Positions 36,535 to 46,170 are shown, counted from the stretch's first letter. The stretch: 64,000 bases of DNA from Burkholderia sp. HI2500 (GCF_002223055.1 NZ_NKFL01000006.1:1612001-1676000), one strand, 5' to 3'. Program-made: numbers and translations. The notes: a model not told the origin generated them from the letters alone.

Positions 36535-37614
36535 ATGTCCGCGCATGCCAGAAAACCACTGGTCTCGCTCGTCGTGCCGTTCCATGACGAGGAAGAAGCC
36601 ATCGACGCGTTCTTTGCCACGACGCTGCCGATCCTCGAATCGGTCGAGTCGGTCCGTTTCGAGATCGTCTCCATCAACGACGGCAGTCGCGACGACACGC
36701 TCGGCCGGCTGATCGACGTCGCCGCCGGCGACCCGCGCGTGCGCATCGTCGATCTCACCCGGCGCTTCGGCAAGGAAGCCGCGCTCACCGCCGGCATCGA
36801 CGAAGCCGCCGGCACCGCCGTGATCCTGATCGACGCCGACCTGCAGGACCCGCCCGCGCTGATCCCCGCGATGGTCGAGCGCTGGCTCGCCGGCGCCGAG
36901 GTCGTCGCCGCGAAGCGCACCGACCGCAGGTGCGATCCGCTGATGCAGCGCGTGGCCGCCGCGCTCTACTACCGCGTGCACAACCACCTTTCCGAAGTCG
37001 AGATGCCCGAAAACGTCGGCGATTTCCGCCTGATGGATCGCCAGGTCGTCGACGCGCTGCGCGCGCTGCCCGAGCGGCGGCGCTTCATGAAAGGCCTGTT
37101 CGCGTGGGTCGGCTATCGCATCGAGCTCATCGAATACACGCGCGCGCCGCGCAGCGGCGGCCGCTCCAAATTCTCCGGATGGCGCCGCTGGAACTTCGCG
37201 CTCGAAGGCATCACCAGCTTCAGCACCGTGCCGCTGCGCGTGTGGACCTACATCGGCCTCGCGTTCGCCGCGCTGTCGTTCGTCTACGGCGCCTTCATCG
37301 TCATGCGCACGCTGCTGTTCGGCAACCCCGTGCACGGCTATGCATCGCTGATCTCCGTGATGCTGTTCATCGGCGGCATCCAGCTGATCGGCATCGGCGT
37401 GATCGGCGAATACCTCGGCCGTATCTATCACGAATCCAAGCAGCGCCCGGTCTATCTCGTGCGGCGGCGCTATCACGCGCAGCGGGACGCCGCCGCGCAT
37501 CCGGCGTCACAGCTGCTGCAGTTTCCGCTCAAGCGCACGCACGCGGCCCGCCGCCGAACGTCGCAGCCCGCCGCGACCGGCCACGGCGCCGCGCGGAAAG
37601 CGTCCATCAAGTAA
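36535..37614 (+). CDS. Family 2 glycosyltransferase, GtrB/ArnC-like (polyprenyl-phosphate sugar transferase)
   Basis: A 359-residue membrane-anchored GT2 enzyme. The GT-A domain has [20 protein letters not shown], the DxD motif in [10 protein letters not shown] and the acceptor region [20 protein letters not shown]. Two helices follow near residues 235-310 ([40 protein letters not shown]). This is the layout of bactoprenol glucosyl transferases that charge undecaprenyl phosphate for O-antigen or lipid A modification. The C-terminal 45 residues are basic and low complexity. The next gene starts 15 bases later, suggesting one surface-glycan operon. Confidence 0.9.
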   Translation: MSAHARKPLVSLVVPFHDEEEAIDAFFATTLPILESVESVRFEIVSINDGSRDDTLGRLIDVAAGDPRVRIVDLTRRFGKEAALTAGIDEAAGTAVILIDADLQDPPALIPAMVERWLAGAEVVAAKRTDRRCDPLMQRVAAALYYRVHNHLSEVEMPENVGDFRLMDRQVVDALRALPERRRFMKGLFAWVGYRIELIEYTRAPRSGGRSKFSGWRRWNFALEGITSFSTVPLRVWTYIGLAFAALSFVYGAFIVMRTLLFGNPVHGYASLISVMLFIGGIQLIGIGVIGEYLGRIYHESKQRPVYLVRRRYHAQRDAAAHPASQLLQFPLKRTHAARRRTSQPAATGHGAARKASIK

Positions 37615-37629
37615 CCGCGCGCACGACGC

Positions 37630-38883
37630 ATGGATCTCCCCCGACAAGCGATACGATCGGCGGTCCCTCCCGTCCGCGCATGGCTGACACCCCGGCGCGT
37701 CGTCGCGTACAGCGCGGTCGCGCTCGCGTGCTACGCGCTGTTCGTCGCGATCTGGATCGCCGTCGTCCGTCACGCGCCCGCCACCGCGCCGTCGCGCCCG
37801 GGCCCCGACTACGCGGTGTTCTGGTCGGCGTCGTACGTGATGCTGCACGGCTCGCCGTGGCAAGCGTACGATCTGCCGACCTTCTCGCGGCTGGCGGCCG
37901 AGCTGTTCCCGCAGTTCCGCCGCGAAGACCTCGTCGCGTGGCTGTACCCGCCCACCAACCTGCTGCTCGTAACGCCGCTGGCGCTGCTGCCCTATGCGAT
38001 CGGCTATCCGCTGTTCGTCGCGTTCGGCATCGTCGTGTTCGGATTCGCCGCAGCGCGCGTATCGGGGCTCGGCGCGCTCCCCGGCTTGCGGCGCGTCGGC
38101 GCGTTCGCGCTGCTCGCCGCCCCGTGCGTGTTCGTCACCGGGATGTTCGGGCAGAACGCGTTCCTCACCGCGTCGTGCGCGGCGCTGGCCGTCTGCTGGA
38201 CCGACCGTCGGCCGATGTGGGCCGGCCTTTGCATCGGCCTGCTGTCGGCGAAGCCGCAGATGGCGCTGCTGTTCCCGTTCGTGCTGGTCGCCACGCGCGC
38301 CTGGCGCACGATCGCGTGGGCCGCGCTCGCCACCGCCGCGTTCACCGCATTGAGCATCCTGATCTGCGGCGTCGAATCGCTTCGCCTGTTCGTCGCCGGC
38401 ACGGCGCTCGCGCGCACGCTCCTCCTCGAGCAAGGCATCGTGTTCTGGCTCGCGTCGCCGGCGCCGTTCGCCGCGCTCCGCCTCGCGGGCCTGCCGCCTG
38501 GCGCCGCGTATGCAGGGCAAGCGTGCATCGCGGCGCTGGCGATCGCCGCCGCCTGCATCGTGTGGACACGCTCACGCGACGTCCGCTTGCGTGCGGCGGT
38601 GCTGGCCGTCGCCACGCTCGCGGCGAACCCGTACGTGTGGCACTACGAGCTCGCCTGGCTCGGCATCGCGATCGCGTGCCTGCTGGCGATCGGCTGGCAG
38701 GACGGCTGGCTGCGCGGCGAGCAGACCGCGATCGCGCTCATGTGGCTGCTGCCGGCCGTCGAATACCTGAACCCGTGGCTGCAAGGGCCGCAGATCGGCC
38801 CGGTCGTGACGCTGTTCGCGCTCCTCGTGCTGCTGCGCCGCGCCGGCCCGGAGGCTCAGAACGCGAGCCGCGGCGGCACGTAG
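37630..38883 (+). CDS. Membrane glycosyltransferase, GT87/DUF2029-like
   Basis: A 417-residue polytopic inner-membrane protein with about ten helices. The first periplasmic loop holds GPDYAVFWSASYVMLHG and the second YPPTNLLLVTPLALLPYAIG, the Asp and Pro motifs seen in GT87-type mannosyltransferases (GT-C fold). GLLSAKPQMALLFPFVLVA also fits. It would use a polyprenyl-linked sugar, which the preceding GtrB-like enzyme could supply. Its last 28 bases overlap the end of tadG on the other strand. Confidence 0.82.
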   Translation: MDLPRQAIRSAVPPVRAWLTPRRVVAYSAVALACYALFVAIWIAVVRHAPATAPSRPGPDYAVFWSASYVMLHGSPWQAYDLPTFSRLAAELFPQFRREDLVAWLYPPTNLLLVTPLALLPYAIGYPLFVAFGIVVFGFAAARVSGLGALPGLRRVGAFALLAAPCVFVTGMFGQNAFLTASCAALAVCWTDRRPMWAGLCIGLLSAKPQMALLFPFVLVATRAWRTIAWAALATAAFTALSILICGVESLRLFVAGTALARTLLLEQGIVFWLASPAPFAALRLAGLPPGAAYAGQACIAALAIAAACIVWTRSRDVRLRAAVLAVATLAANPYVWHYELAWLGIAIACLLAIGWQDGWLRGEQTAIALMWLLPAVEYLNPWLQGPQIGPVVTLFALLVLLRRAGPEAQNASRGGT

Positions 38884-39896
38884 ATGCCGTAGTACGGCCC
38901 GACGCCGGTCGCGACGCCGGTCATCTTCACGCCGGCGACGAAATGGCCCTGGATGTACTTGTATGTGCCGCCCAGCGACACGTCGATATGGAACGGCGCG
39001 AACGCGACGATCGGCACGGAGGTGCTGGTCGCCGTCTGCGTGACGACCGGCAGCACCACCGTCGCGCCGACCGGCACCGACGTATAGAGCGTCGCCTTCA
39101 CGCCGGTCGCGAGATTGATGGTGTCGCCGATGTTGAGCGTCGTCGGATTGCCGGTTGTCATCAGGCCGCCCATCGTCGTCGTGTCGGTCGCGCTCGACTG
39201 GAACGACGTCCACTGCCCGCCCATGCACAGCAGGCCGTAGACCTGGCCGTTCGTGATCGAGAATTCGAACGGCTGGCCCGTCAGCGGATTGATCAGCGGC
39301 TGGTTGGTCGACGCGTTCCAGTACAGGTTGTACACGCACTGGTCGATCGCGACCGGAAACAGCCCGCCGGCCCCGACCCCGCCCGGCGCCGCCAGCACCG
39401 CCACGGCGGCCGCGCTGTCGGATGCGCCGGGGATCCCCAGCAGCCCGCCGAGCAGCAGCGGAATCGAGCCGCCGTTCACGCCGGGCGCGCGCGACACGGT
39501 GACCTGCACCGCCGGCACGTCGTACTGGCCCGGCGTGATGGTCGTCGGCTGCATGGAGGCGGGGGTGCGCGTCACGTTCCAGTATCCGGTGGTCACCGTG
39601 CCGGTCGACAGCGCCGCGCCGGCCGCCGAGTGCTGCGCGATCACGCCATTCGCCGCCGGCGCGGCCTGCGACCAGTTCACCGCGCCGCCGCTCGGCGACA
39701 TCATCGCATCGGCCCCCGCGAGCGCGGCCGCGTCGGCCGCGTTCTGCAACTGGTTGTTCACCGTGATGACCCACGCGATGTCGATCGCCAGCGCGCCGAA
39801 CGACAGCAGCGGAATCAGGAACAGCAGGAAGAACAGCGCGACCGAACCGCGCTGCCGTTCGGCGCCGACGGGTGGCGTGGCGGTCACGTCATTCAT
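38856..39896 (-). CDS. tadG: Tad pilus assembly protein TadG
   Basis: A 346-residue protein with one N-terminal membrane helix (VALFFLLFLIPLLSFGALAI) followed by AADAAALAGADAM, the TadG/TadE-like pseudopilin signature. The rest is periplasmic and beta-rich, with no complete von Willebrand domain seen, so it is a short TadG form. It is the last gene of the Tad operon. Its start overlaps the tadE end by eight bases and its 3' end overlaps the convergent GT87-like gene by 28 bases. Confidence 0.85.
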   Translation of the reverse strand: MNDVTATPPVGAERQRGSVALFFLLFLIPLLSFGALAIDIAWVITVNNQLQNAADAAALAGADAMMSPSGGAVNWSQAAPAANGVIAQHSAAGAALSTGTVTTGYWNVTRTPASMQPTTITPGQYDVPAVQVTVSRAPGVNGGSIPLLLGGLLGIPGASDSAAAVAVLAAPGGVGAGGLFPVAIDQCVYNLYWNASTNQPLINPLTGQPFEFSITNGQVYGLLCMGGQWTSFQSSATDTTTMGGLMTTGNPTTLNIGDTINLATGVKATLYTSVPVGATVVLPVVTQTATSTSVPIVAFAPFHIDVSLGGTYKYIQGHFVAGVKMTGVATGVGPYYGIYVPPRLAF

Positions 39897-40317
39897 AGAG
39901 CATCACCGACGTCGCCGAGACCGTCACCGGGCCGGTGAGCGCGCTGAACGCGGAGCCCAGCACGAGCCCCGAATACGTGTAGGTCACCGTCACCGTCAGC
40001 GCGGTGCCCGACGTCGTGCCGTTCGCCTGCGTCACGGTCACCGCCGGTGTCGTCGCCGCGCCGCCGGTGATCAGGCTGTTCTGCATCGCGGTCTGCGCGA
40101 TGTTCGCGATCTGCGTCGTGGTCAGCATCGGCACGCGCAGCATGACGCCGGCGCGCGCCGCCTCACGGCTCGCGTTCGTGATGACGGCCTTGTCGCACAG
40201 GAGCAGGCTCGTGTCGATGATGCCGATCAGCACCATCAGCAGGAACGGCAGCATCAGCACGAACTCGAGGGACACGACGCCGCGCGCGTGGCGGGCGCCC
40301 ATCGCCCCGCGTGTCAT
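39889..40317 (-). CDS. tadE: Tad pseudopilin TadE
   Basis: A 142-residue minor pseudopilin. The conserved opening GVVSLEFVLMLPFLLMVLIG has the Glu5-type residue (SLEF) of TadE-like proteins and one membrane helix. NASREAARAGVML follows, as is usual in this family. It is needed for Flp pilus assembly, probably after processing by the prepilin peptidase. Its ATG overlaps the tadD stop as ATGA, so translation is coupled. Confidence 0.9.
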   Translation of the reverse strand: MTRGAMGARHARGVVSLEFVLMLPFLLMVLIGIIDTSLLLCDKAVITNASREAARAGVMLRVPMLTTTQIANIAQTAMQNSLITGGAATTPAVTVTQANGTTSGTALTVTVTYTYSGLVLGSAFSALTGPVTVSATSVMLYE

Positions 40318-41192
40318 TTTGCGGCCCCCGCACCCGGTGGTACGACACCCGGCTCCAGCGCCGCGCCGGACAGCGGCGGCGGGCTACCGGCCCCGCCGAC
40401 CACCCCGGCACCCCCGCGCGACGCCAGCCGCGCGCGCACCGCCTGGTAGAAGCGCAGGTTGTCGGCCACCGCCGACGCGGGCAACTCCGCGGACAGCAGC
40501 TTCTTCGCCGAATCGGTGTTGCCGAGCACGCCGTACGCGAACGCGAGGTTCTGGCGCGCCTGCCACGGCGCGGACGGCAACCCGGCGACGTCGAGCAGCA
40601 CGTTCACGCCTTCGCGCGGCCGGTTGCTCAGCACGAGCGACAGCCCGAGGTCGACGCGCAGCCCCTGCGCGTCAGGGTGCGCGCGCAGTGCGTCGCGATA
40701 CACGACCTGCGCATCCGCATGACGCCCCTGCAGGTCGAGCACGGTGCCGAGCCCCTCCGCCGCGAGCGGATGGTTCGGCTGCGCGGCGAGCAGGTCGCGG
40801 TAGCGCTGCGCGGCTTCATCGAGGCGCCGCTGCCGCAACGCGACGCGCGCGAGCCCGAGCTGCGGGCCGAGTTCCGCGGGTGCCTGCCGCTGCGCCTCGT
40901 CATAGAGAATCCGCGCGCGCTCCAGGTCGCCCGCGCGGTAGTTGACGTCGCCGAGCCCGAGGCGCGCCGCGAGCGAATCGGGATGCTTCGCGAGCACCTT
41001 CTCGTACAGCGTCGACGCGAGATCGACGTTGCCGCCGGCCAGTGCACTGTCGGCGATGCGCAGTTCGGCCTGCGGGTCGTCGCTCTTGTGCGACAGCACC
41101 GGCCGCGTCTGGACGCCCGGCGCGCCGCAGCCGCCGGCCAGCACCGGCAGCACGGCCGCGAGCGCGAACGCGCGTATGACGGATCGTGTCAT
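40314..41192 (-). CDS. tadD: Tad pilus lipoprotein TadD (TPR protein)
   Basis: A 292-residue lipoprotein: MTRSVIRAFALAAVLPVLAG ending in a GGC lipobox. The mature part holds about five tetratricopeptide repeats (for example LASTLYEKVLAKHPDSLAAR and ERARILYDEAQRQAPAELGP), then a Gly/Pro-rich tail. TadD proteins are outer-membrane-associated and help secretin assembly. The start overlaps the tadC stop. The long frame running further upstream belongs to tadC in another phase. Confidence 0.9.
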   Translation of the reverse strand: MTRSVIRAFALAAVLPVLAGGCGAPGVQTRPVLSHKSDDPQAELRIADSALAGGNVDLASTLYEKVLAKHPDSLAARLGLGDVNYRAGDLERARILYDEAQRQAPAELGPQLGLARVALRQRRLDEAAQRYRDLLAAQPNHPLAAEGLGTVLDLQGRHADAQVVYRDALRAHPDAQGLRVDLGLSLVLSNRPREGVNVLLDVAGLPSAPWQARQNLAFAYGVLGNTDSAKKLLSAELPASAVADNLRFYQAVRARLASRGGAGVVGGAGSPPPLSGAALEPGVVPPGAGAAK

Positions 41193-42133
41193 CTGAACAC
41201 CTCGAGCAGGCGAATCGCCGCCGGGCCCGCCGCGATCAGGCAGACCGTCGGCAGGATGAACAGCATCATCGGCAGCGTGATCTTCGGCGCAAGCTTCGCG
41301 GCGCGTTCCTCGAGCGCGACGATCTGCTCGGTGCGCTCGGTGCGCGACAGCGTGCGCAGCGCCTGCGTGATCGGCGTGCCGAACCGCTGCGACTGCGTCA
41401 GCGTCGTCGCGAGCGAGCGCGCCGACGTGAAATCGACACGCATCGCGAAATGCGCGAGCGTCGCGGACACGTCGCCGCTCAGCGTCAGCTCGTCCGCGCA
41501 TACGGTCAGCTCGTCGGCGAGCGGCGGGCAGATGCGCGCCAGTTCGTGCGCGACGCGCCGGATGCCCGACGCGAGACTGTTGCCGGCCATCGTGCAGATC
41601 ACCAGCAGGTCCAGCGCATCGGGAAAGCACGCGGCGATGATCCGCCGCCGCCGCCGGATCATCACGCCGAGCACGTATTCAGGCACGATCACGCCGATCA
41701 CGAAGGCGGCGATCATCGCCAGCGCGCGGATCACGAAGTATTCGCCGAAGCGCGGAATCAGCGGGCTGAACACGATCGCGCCGCACGCGAACAGCACGCC
41801 GCAGCTCAGCTTGATCCCGATCATCACCGACGCCGCGCGGCGCTCGCGAAAGCCCGCGCGCGTCAGCTGCAGGCCGAGCTTCACGCGCTGCATCGGGTCG
41901 AGCACCGGCAACCGTTCGCCCAGCTGCGCGAGCCGGCGCGTGAGATCCAGCCGGACGCCACCCGGCTGCAGCCACCCCGCCATCGACGCCGGCGGATGCT
42001 GGCCGGCAGCCTGCCGCACGCGCGCGGCGATCCGTTGGCGGGTGCCGCCGCCGGGCGTGGCGAGCGCCACCGCGACACAGCCGAGCAACAACAGCAACTC
42101 GAGGCCACGGGCAGCCAGTATCGACATCGTCAT
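41189..42133 (-). CDS. tadC: Tad inner-membrane platform protein TadC
   Basis: A 314-residue T2SSF-domain protein. Four hydrophobic segments flank the cytoplasmic helical domain FPDALDLLVICTMAGNSLAS, whose FPDALDLL motif marks the family. LMLFILP-like residues and ICLIAAGPAAIRLL end the protein. With TadB it forms the platform that couples the TadA ATPase to pilin polymerisation. Start and stop overlap neighbours as ATGA. Confidence 0.92.
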   Translation of the reverse strand: MTMSILAARGLELLLLLGCVAVALATPGGGTRQRIAARVRQAAGQHPPASMAGWLQPGGVRLDLTRRLAQLGERLPVLDPMQRVKLGLQLTRAGFRERRAASVMIGIKLSCGVLFACGAIVFSPLIPRFGEYFVIRALAMIAAFVIGVIVPEYVLGVMIRRRRRIIAACFPDALDLLVICTMAGNSLASGIRRVAHELARICPPLADELTVCADELTLSGDVSATLAHFAMRVDFTSARSLATTLTQSQRFGTPITQALRTLSRTERTEQIVALEERAAKLAPKITLPMMLFILPTVCLIAAGPAAIRLLEVFR

Positions 42134-43107
42134 CGCGCGGTATCCAGTTTCGAGATCTTGCGGATCACCAGCAGGCCGACCGTCAGCAACCCGGCCGCGA
42201 TCGTCAGCATCGTGTGTCCCGGGTGCGTCGTGAACAGCAGCATCACGTAATCGCGGTTCACGAGGAACAGCGCGCCGATCATCACGAACGGCACCGCCGA
42301 AATAATGTTCGTCGTGATGCGCCCTTCGGCGGTCAGCGCGCGCGTCTTCAGGCGGATGTCGCGACGCGTGCGGATGATGCTCGACAGCTCGTCGAGCGTT
42401 TCGCCGAGGCTGCCGCCGGTCTCGCGTTGCAGCAGCAGGTAGACGGTGAAGAACGAGAAGTCCGCGATCATCAGCCGGTCGGCCGCCTGCGTCAGCACGT
42501 CCTTGAGATCCGCGCCGACGCGCAGGCTGTCGCCCATCGAGCGGAACGTCGCGCGCACCGGCTCGGCCGCGCCGTCGCCGACCATGCTGATCGCCTGCGT
42601 GACCGGAATGCCCGCGCGCACGGCCCGCACGATCACGTCGATCGCGTCGGGGAACGCTTCGAGAAAACGAATCCGGAAGCGCTCGACCAGCGCACGGTAG
42701 CTGGCGCGCATCGTGACCAGCGGCAACCCGACGTAGATCAGCGGACGCAGGATGCCCGGCGGCCCGATCAGCTTCACCGCGACGATCGCAACGATCGCGC
42801 CGGCGATCGTGCTCGCGACGACGATCCGCACGCCGCCCTTGCCGCCGACCGCGCGCACGCGCGTCACGCGGCGCTGCAGCCACGCGCGCAGGCGGCCCTG
42901 GCGGCGCTCGAGGTTGAACAGCGCGACCCCGGGCGTGGCGGAGGCGAGCCCGTCGCGCCCGGCGAGCGACGGCGACAGCCGGCGCATCCGCGCGCGGATG
43001 CGCTGGGCCGGCGTGCGGCTCGCGCGATCGAACCACGACGACAGCACGAGCCCGATCGCGAGGATCATCACGAACGCGCCCACCGCGAACAGGTCGGCGG
43101 CCCTCAT
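42130..43107 (-). CDS. tadB: Tad inner-membrane platform protein TadB
   Basis: A 325-residue T2SSF-domain protein with an N-terminal helix (LFAVGAFVMILAIGLVLSSW), the cytoplasmic motif FPDAIDVIVRAVRAGIPVTQ and GGSLGETLDELSSIIRTRR, then two C-terminal helices. It is the partner of TadC. The ATG at 43107 overlaps the tadA stop. Confidence 0.92.
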   Translation of the reverse strand: MRAADLFAVGAFVMILAIGLVLSSWFDRASRTPAQRIRARMRRLSPSLAGRDGLASATPGVALFNLERRQGRLRAWLQRRVTRVRAVGGKGGVRIVVASTIAGAIVAIVAVKLIGPPGILRPLIYVGLPLVTMRASYRALVERFRIRFLEAFPDAIDVIVRAVRAGIPVTQAISMVGDGAAEPVRATFRSMGDSLRVGADLKDVLTQAADRLMIADFSFFTVYLLLQRETGGSLGETLDELSSIIRTRRDIRLKTRALTAEGRITTNIISAVPFVMIGALFLVNRDYVMLLFTTHPGHTMLTIAAGLLTVGLLVIRKISKLDTAR

Positions 43108-44537
43108 TGCCGGAACACCTCGGTGAGCGCATCCTCGACGCCGTAGTACGCGGCGCGCGCCGCGAATGACGGCCGCAACGGCGACGCCTCGAACACGCCC
43201 TTCACCGCGTCGCGCGTCGTGTCGCCTTCCTGGCGGAACGCGAACAGATCCTGCGTGATCACCACCTCGCCTTCCATCCCGACGATCTCGGTGATCCGCG
43301 TGACGCGCCGCACGCCGTCGCGCATCCGCTCGATCTGCACGAACAGGTGCACGGCGCTCGCGATCTGGCGCCGGATCGACAGCAGCTGCAGGTTCGCGTT
43401 CGCCATCATGACCATGCTCTCGAGCCGGCTGATCGCATCGCGCGGCGAATTCGCGTGGATCGTCGTCATCGAGCCGTCGTGCCCCGTGTTCATCGCCTGC
43501 AGCACGTCGAACGCCTCGGGGCCACGAATCTCGCCGAGGATGATGCGGTCGGGCCGCATCCGCAGCGCGTTGCGCACGAGATCGCGCTGCGAGATCCCGC
43601 CGAGCCCCTCGGTATTCTCCGGCCGTGTCTCGAGGCTCACGACGTGCGGCTGCAGCAACTGCAGCTCGGCCGCATCCTCGATCGTCACGATCCGTTCGTG
43701 CTGCTCGATGTGCTGCGACAGCGCGTTGAGCAACGTCGTCTTGCCCGAGCCGGTGCCGCCCGAGATCACGATGTTCAGCCGGCACGCGCACGCGACCTTG
43801 AGCACCTGCAGCATCGGATGTGAAATGTTGCCCTGCTGCGCCATCCGCGCGAGCGTGATGTCGCGCTTCGCGAACTTGCGGATCGAGATCGACGGGCCGC
43901 GCATCGCGATCGGCGGCAGCACGACGTTCACGCGGCTGCCGTCGGCGAGCCGCGCATCGACCATCGGGCTGCTCTCGTCGACGCGGCGCCCCACCGCCGC
44001 CGCGATCCGCTGCGCGACGCTCGCCACATGCGCGTCGTCGCGGAACTTCAGCGACGTGAGCTCGAGCCGGCCCGCGCGCTCGACGTAGACCTGGTCGGGC
44101 CCGTTGACGAGGATGTCGGTGACCGAATCGTCGGCGAGCAGCGGCTCGATCGGCCCGACGCCGAACATGTCGTTCAGGATCGCATCGACGATCAGCACCT
44201 GCTCGCCGGCCGTGATCTTCAGGCGCTCGCGCTCGACCGTGTGCGCGGCCACCTGCTCGATGCCCGCGCGCACTTCGTCGCGCGTCTTCATCAGCGCCGC
44301 CGACATGTTCATCGACGCGAACACCGCGCTGCGGATCGCGTCGAACTTGCTCGACCGGATCAGCGCCTCGTGGGTGTCGGCCGCCACGGGTGTACGGGCC
44401 GGTGTCGGTGCAGGCGTGTCCGCCGCGGTCGGAGCCGGGGCCGATGGCGCGGCCTCGCGCGCCACGGCGGGCGTCGCGGCCGGTGGCTCGGCCGGCACAG
44501 GATCCGCCGGCGGCCGGTTGCGGGTGCCGAACGTCAC
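43104..44537 (-). CDS. tadA: Tad pilus motor ATPase TadA (CpaF)
   Basis: A 477-residue GSPII_E-type secretion ATPase. After a Pro/Ala-rich 55-residue leader come the N-terminal domain (GVGPIEPLLADDSVTDILVN), Walker A GGTGSGKTT near 261-269, an Asp box (VTIEDAAELQL), Walker B RPDRIILGEIRGPE and the His box TIHANSPRDAISRLE. It powers pilus assembly at the inner membrane. The start is GTG at 44537, which overlaps the tadZ stop (GTGA) and follows GGAAGGGA. Confidence 0.95.
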   Translation of the reverse strand: MTFGTRNRPPADPVPAEPPAATPAVAREAAPSAPAPTAADTPAPTPARTPVAADTHEALIRSSKFDAIRSAVFASMNMSAALMKTRDEVRAGIEQVAAHTVERERLKITAGEQVLIVDAILNDMFGVGPIEPLLADDSVTDILVNGPDQVYVERAGRLELTSLKFRDDAHVASVAQRIAAAVGRRVDESSPMVDARLADGSRVNVVLPPIAMRGPSISIRKFAKRDITLARMAQQGNISHPMLQVLKVACACRLNIVISGGTGSGKTTLLNALSQHIEQHERIVTIEDAAELQLLQPHVVSLETRPENTEGLGGISQRDLVRNALRMRPDRIILGEIRGPEAFDVLQAMNTGHDGSMTTIHANSPRDAISRLESMVMMANANLQLLSIRRQIASAVHLFVQIERMRDGVRRVTRITEIVGMEGEVVITQDLFAFRQEGDTTRDAVKGVFEASPLRPSFAARAAYYGVEDALTEVFRQ

Positions 44538-45757
44538 GTTCCCTTCCTCCACTTGACGAGCCGCGCATACCATGGCTCGGCGACGACCATCGGCTCGCCG
44601 GTGATGCCGTTCGCGAGCTGCCGGATCTGGTCCAGGAAGCCGTTGCGCTTCGCGCCTTCGATCGGCTCGCCGAGGTTCTCGGCAACGGCGAGCGTCTGCG
44701 GCTCGTGCGGCAGCTCGTGCAGCGTCGCGCCGCCGAACGCCGCCTCGAAATCGACCGGCTCGACGCGGCCCGCGACCGGGGCGAGCGGGTTGTTCAGCAC
44801 CATCGACAGCAGCCGCTCGCCGGGCAGTTCCCGCACGAAGCGCACGAGCCGCGCGGCTTCGTACGCGGCGTGCACCGAACGGTCGACCACGACGTGGACG
44901 AGATCGGACGCCACGAGCGCGTCCTCGAGCAGCTTGCCGGCGCCGCTGCCGACGTCGAACAGCACGTAGTGGAAACGGTCCTTCAGCATGTCGACCAGGC
45001 GCGCGACGGCCTGGTCGCCCAGCGTGACGTCGGCGCCGTAGGCCAGCTCGGCGGACAGCACGTGCAGCCGGTCGCCCTTCGTCACGAACATGCGCTCGAA
45101 CAACGCGTCGTCGGGACGCTGCCCCATGTTCAGCAACTCGATCAGCCCGTTGTTGCTGGACAGCCCGAACATCGAGTTCGCGCCGCCGCCATGCAGGTTC
45201 AGGTCGACGTAGGCCACCCGGCGGCGCTTCTCGCTCGCCAGGAAGCGCGCGAGGCTCACCGTGATCGTGGTCGCGCCGACGCCGCCGCGCGCGCCGACAA
45301 AGCTCACGACCTTGCCGGTGCGCGCCTGCACGACCGATTCCGTCGCGGTCAGCGCACGCCGCATCAACTCGACGGTCAGCGGCTTGACGATGTAGTCCTG
45401 CACGCCGATGCCGAGCAGGTTGCGAAACAGCCCGACGTCGTTCTGCGTGCCGATCGCGATGACGCGCACCGACGGGTCGCACACGTCGGCGAGCCGCATC
45501 AGGTCCGACACCGGCAGCACCGAATCGGACACGTCGATGACGAGCTGGCGCGGCGAACGCTCGTACTGCTGCAGTAGCCGGATCGCATCGTCGCAGGTGC
45601 CAAGCTGCAGCTGGGTGCGCGTGATCGCCAGCTCCTGCGTGACGCGGCGTATCACGTCCTCGCTGCCCGAATCGGCGACGACCGCGACGAGATCGGCCGC
45701 GCCCGCGGACGCGGCGCGCCGGGTGTGCTGACGGTCGAGGAGGTTCATGGGCGGCAT
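44534..45757 (-). CDS. tadZ: Tad localisation protein TadZ (CpaE)
   Basis: A 407-residue protein with a receiver-like N-terminal domain (VIDVSDSVLPVSDLMRLADV; LLGIGVQDYIVKPLTVELMR) and a MinD/ParA-like ATPase domain from about residue 148. Its P-loop VSFVGARGGVGATTI is a deviant Walker A. CpaE/TadZ places the pilus machine at the cell pole. Two ATGs (45757, 45748) are possible and neither has a clear ribosome site. Confidence 0.9.
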   Translation of the reverse strand: MPPMNLLDRQHTRRAASAGAADLVAVVADSGSEDVIRRVTQELAITRTQLQLGTCDDAIRLLQQYERSPRQLVIDVSDSVLPVSDLMRLADVCDPSVRVIAIGTQNDVGLFRNLLGIGVQDYIVKPLTVELMRRALTATESVVQARTGKVVSFVGARGGVGATTITVSLARFLASEKRRRVAYVDLNLHGGGANSMFGLSSNNGLIELLNMGQRPDDALFERMFVTKGDRLHVLSAELAYGADVTLGDQAVARLVDMLKDRFHYVLFDVGSGAGKLLEDALVASDLVHVVVDRSVHAAYEAARLVRFVRELPGERLLSMVLNNPLAPVAGRVEPVDFEAAFGGATLHELPHEPQTLAVAENLGEPIEGAKRNGFLDQIRQLANGITGEPMVVAEPWYARLVKWRKGT

Positions 45758-45776
45758 CGTGATGGCATCCGGGCGG

Positions 45777-46157
45777 TCAATGGCTGGGCGAGCCGGTCGT
45801 CTGCGTCTTGCCGGGCGTCGGCTGCTTCACGCGATCCTCGACGTAGCGGCGCACCGCGTCGGCGGCCGTCTGCGCATCCGCGCCGCCGTACGGCACGGGC
45901 GCGACGAGATCCTCCGGCCGCGCGAGCATCGCCGCGAGGTTCGAATAGGTCGCGCAGCCGAACGGCACGCCGGGCCGCGCGTACCCCGCGTCGACGAGAT
46001 GCGACGGCTGCATCAGCTTCGCGCAATCGGGCGCCACCGCGTGCGCGCCGTCGAAGCCGATCGACCGCGCATCGGGCAGGTTGACCGGCGGCGGCGCCGA
46101 CAGGCAGCCCGCACACACCAGCGGCAGGAGTGCGGCAACGATCGATCGGGTTCGCAT
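45777..46157 (-). CDS. Short CpaD-like pilus lipoprotein
   Basis: A 126-residue lipoprotein: RTRSIVAALLPLVCAGC with the lipidated Cys at about 18. The segment FGCATYSNLAAMLARPEDLV matches the conserved end of CpaD-family pilus proteins (GCA..xNLAAMVxxPxDL), but the chain is about half the usual length and lacks most of the N-terminal region. It lies between the secretin gene and tadZ, where cpaD is expected. The ATG at 46157 follows GGAGG. Confidence 0.75.
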   Translation of the reverse strand: MRTRSIVAALLPLVCAGCLSAPPPVNLPDARSIGFDGAHAVAPDCAKLMQPSHLVDAGYARPGVPFGCATYSNLAAMLARPEDLVAPVPYGGADAQTAADAVRRYVEDRVKQPTPGKTQTTGSPSH

Positions 46158-46170
46158 GTGCGCCTCCGGT

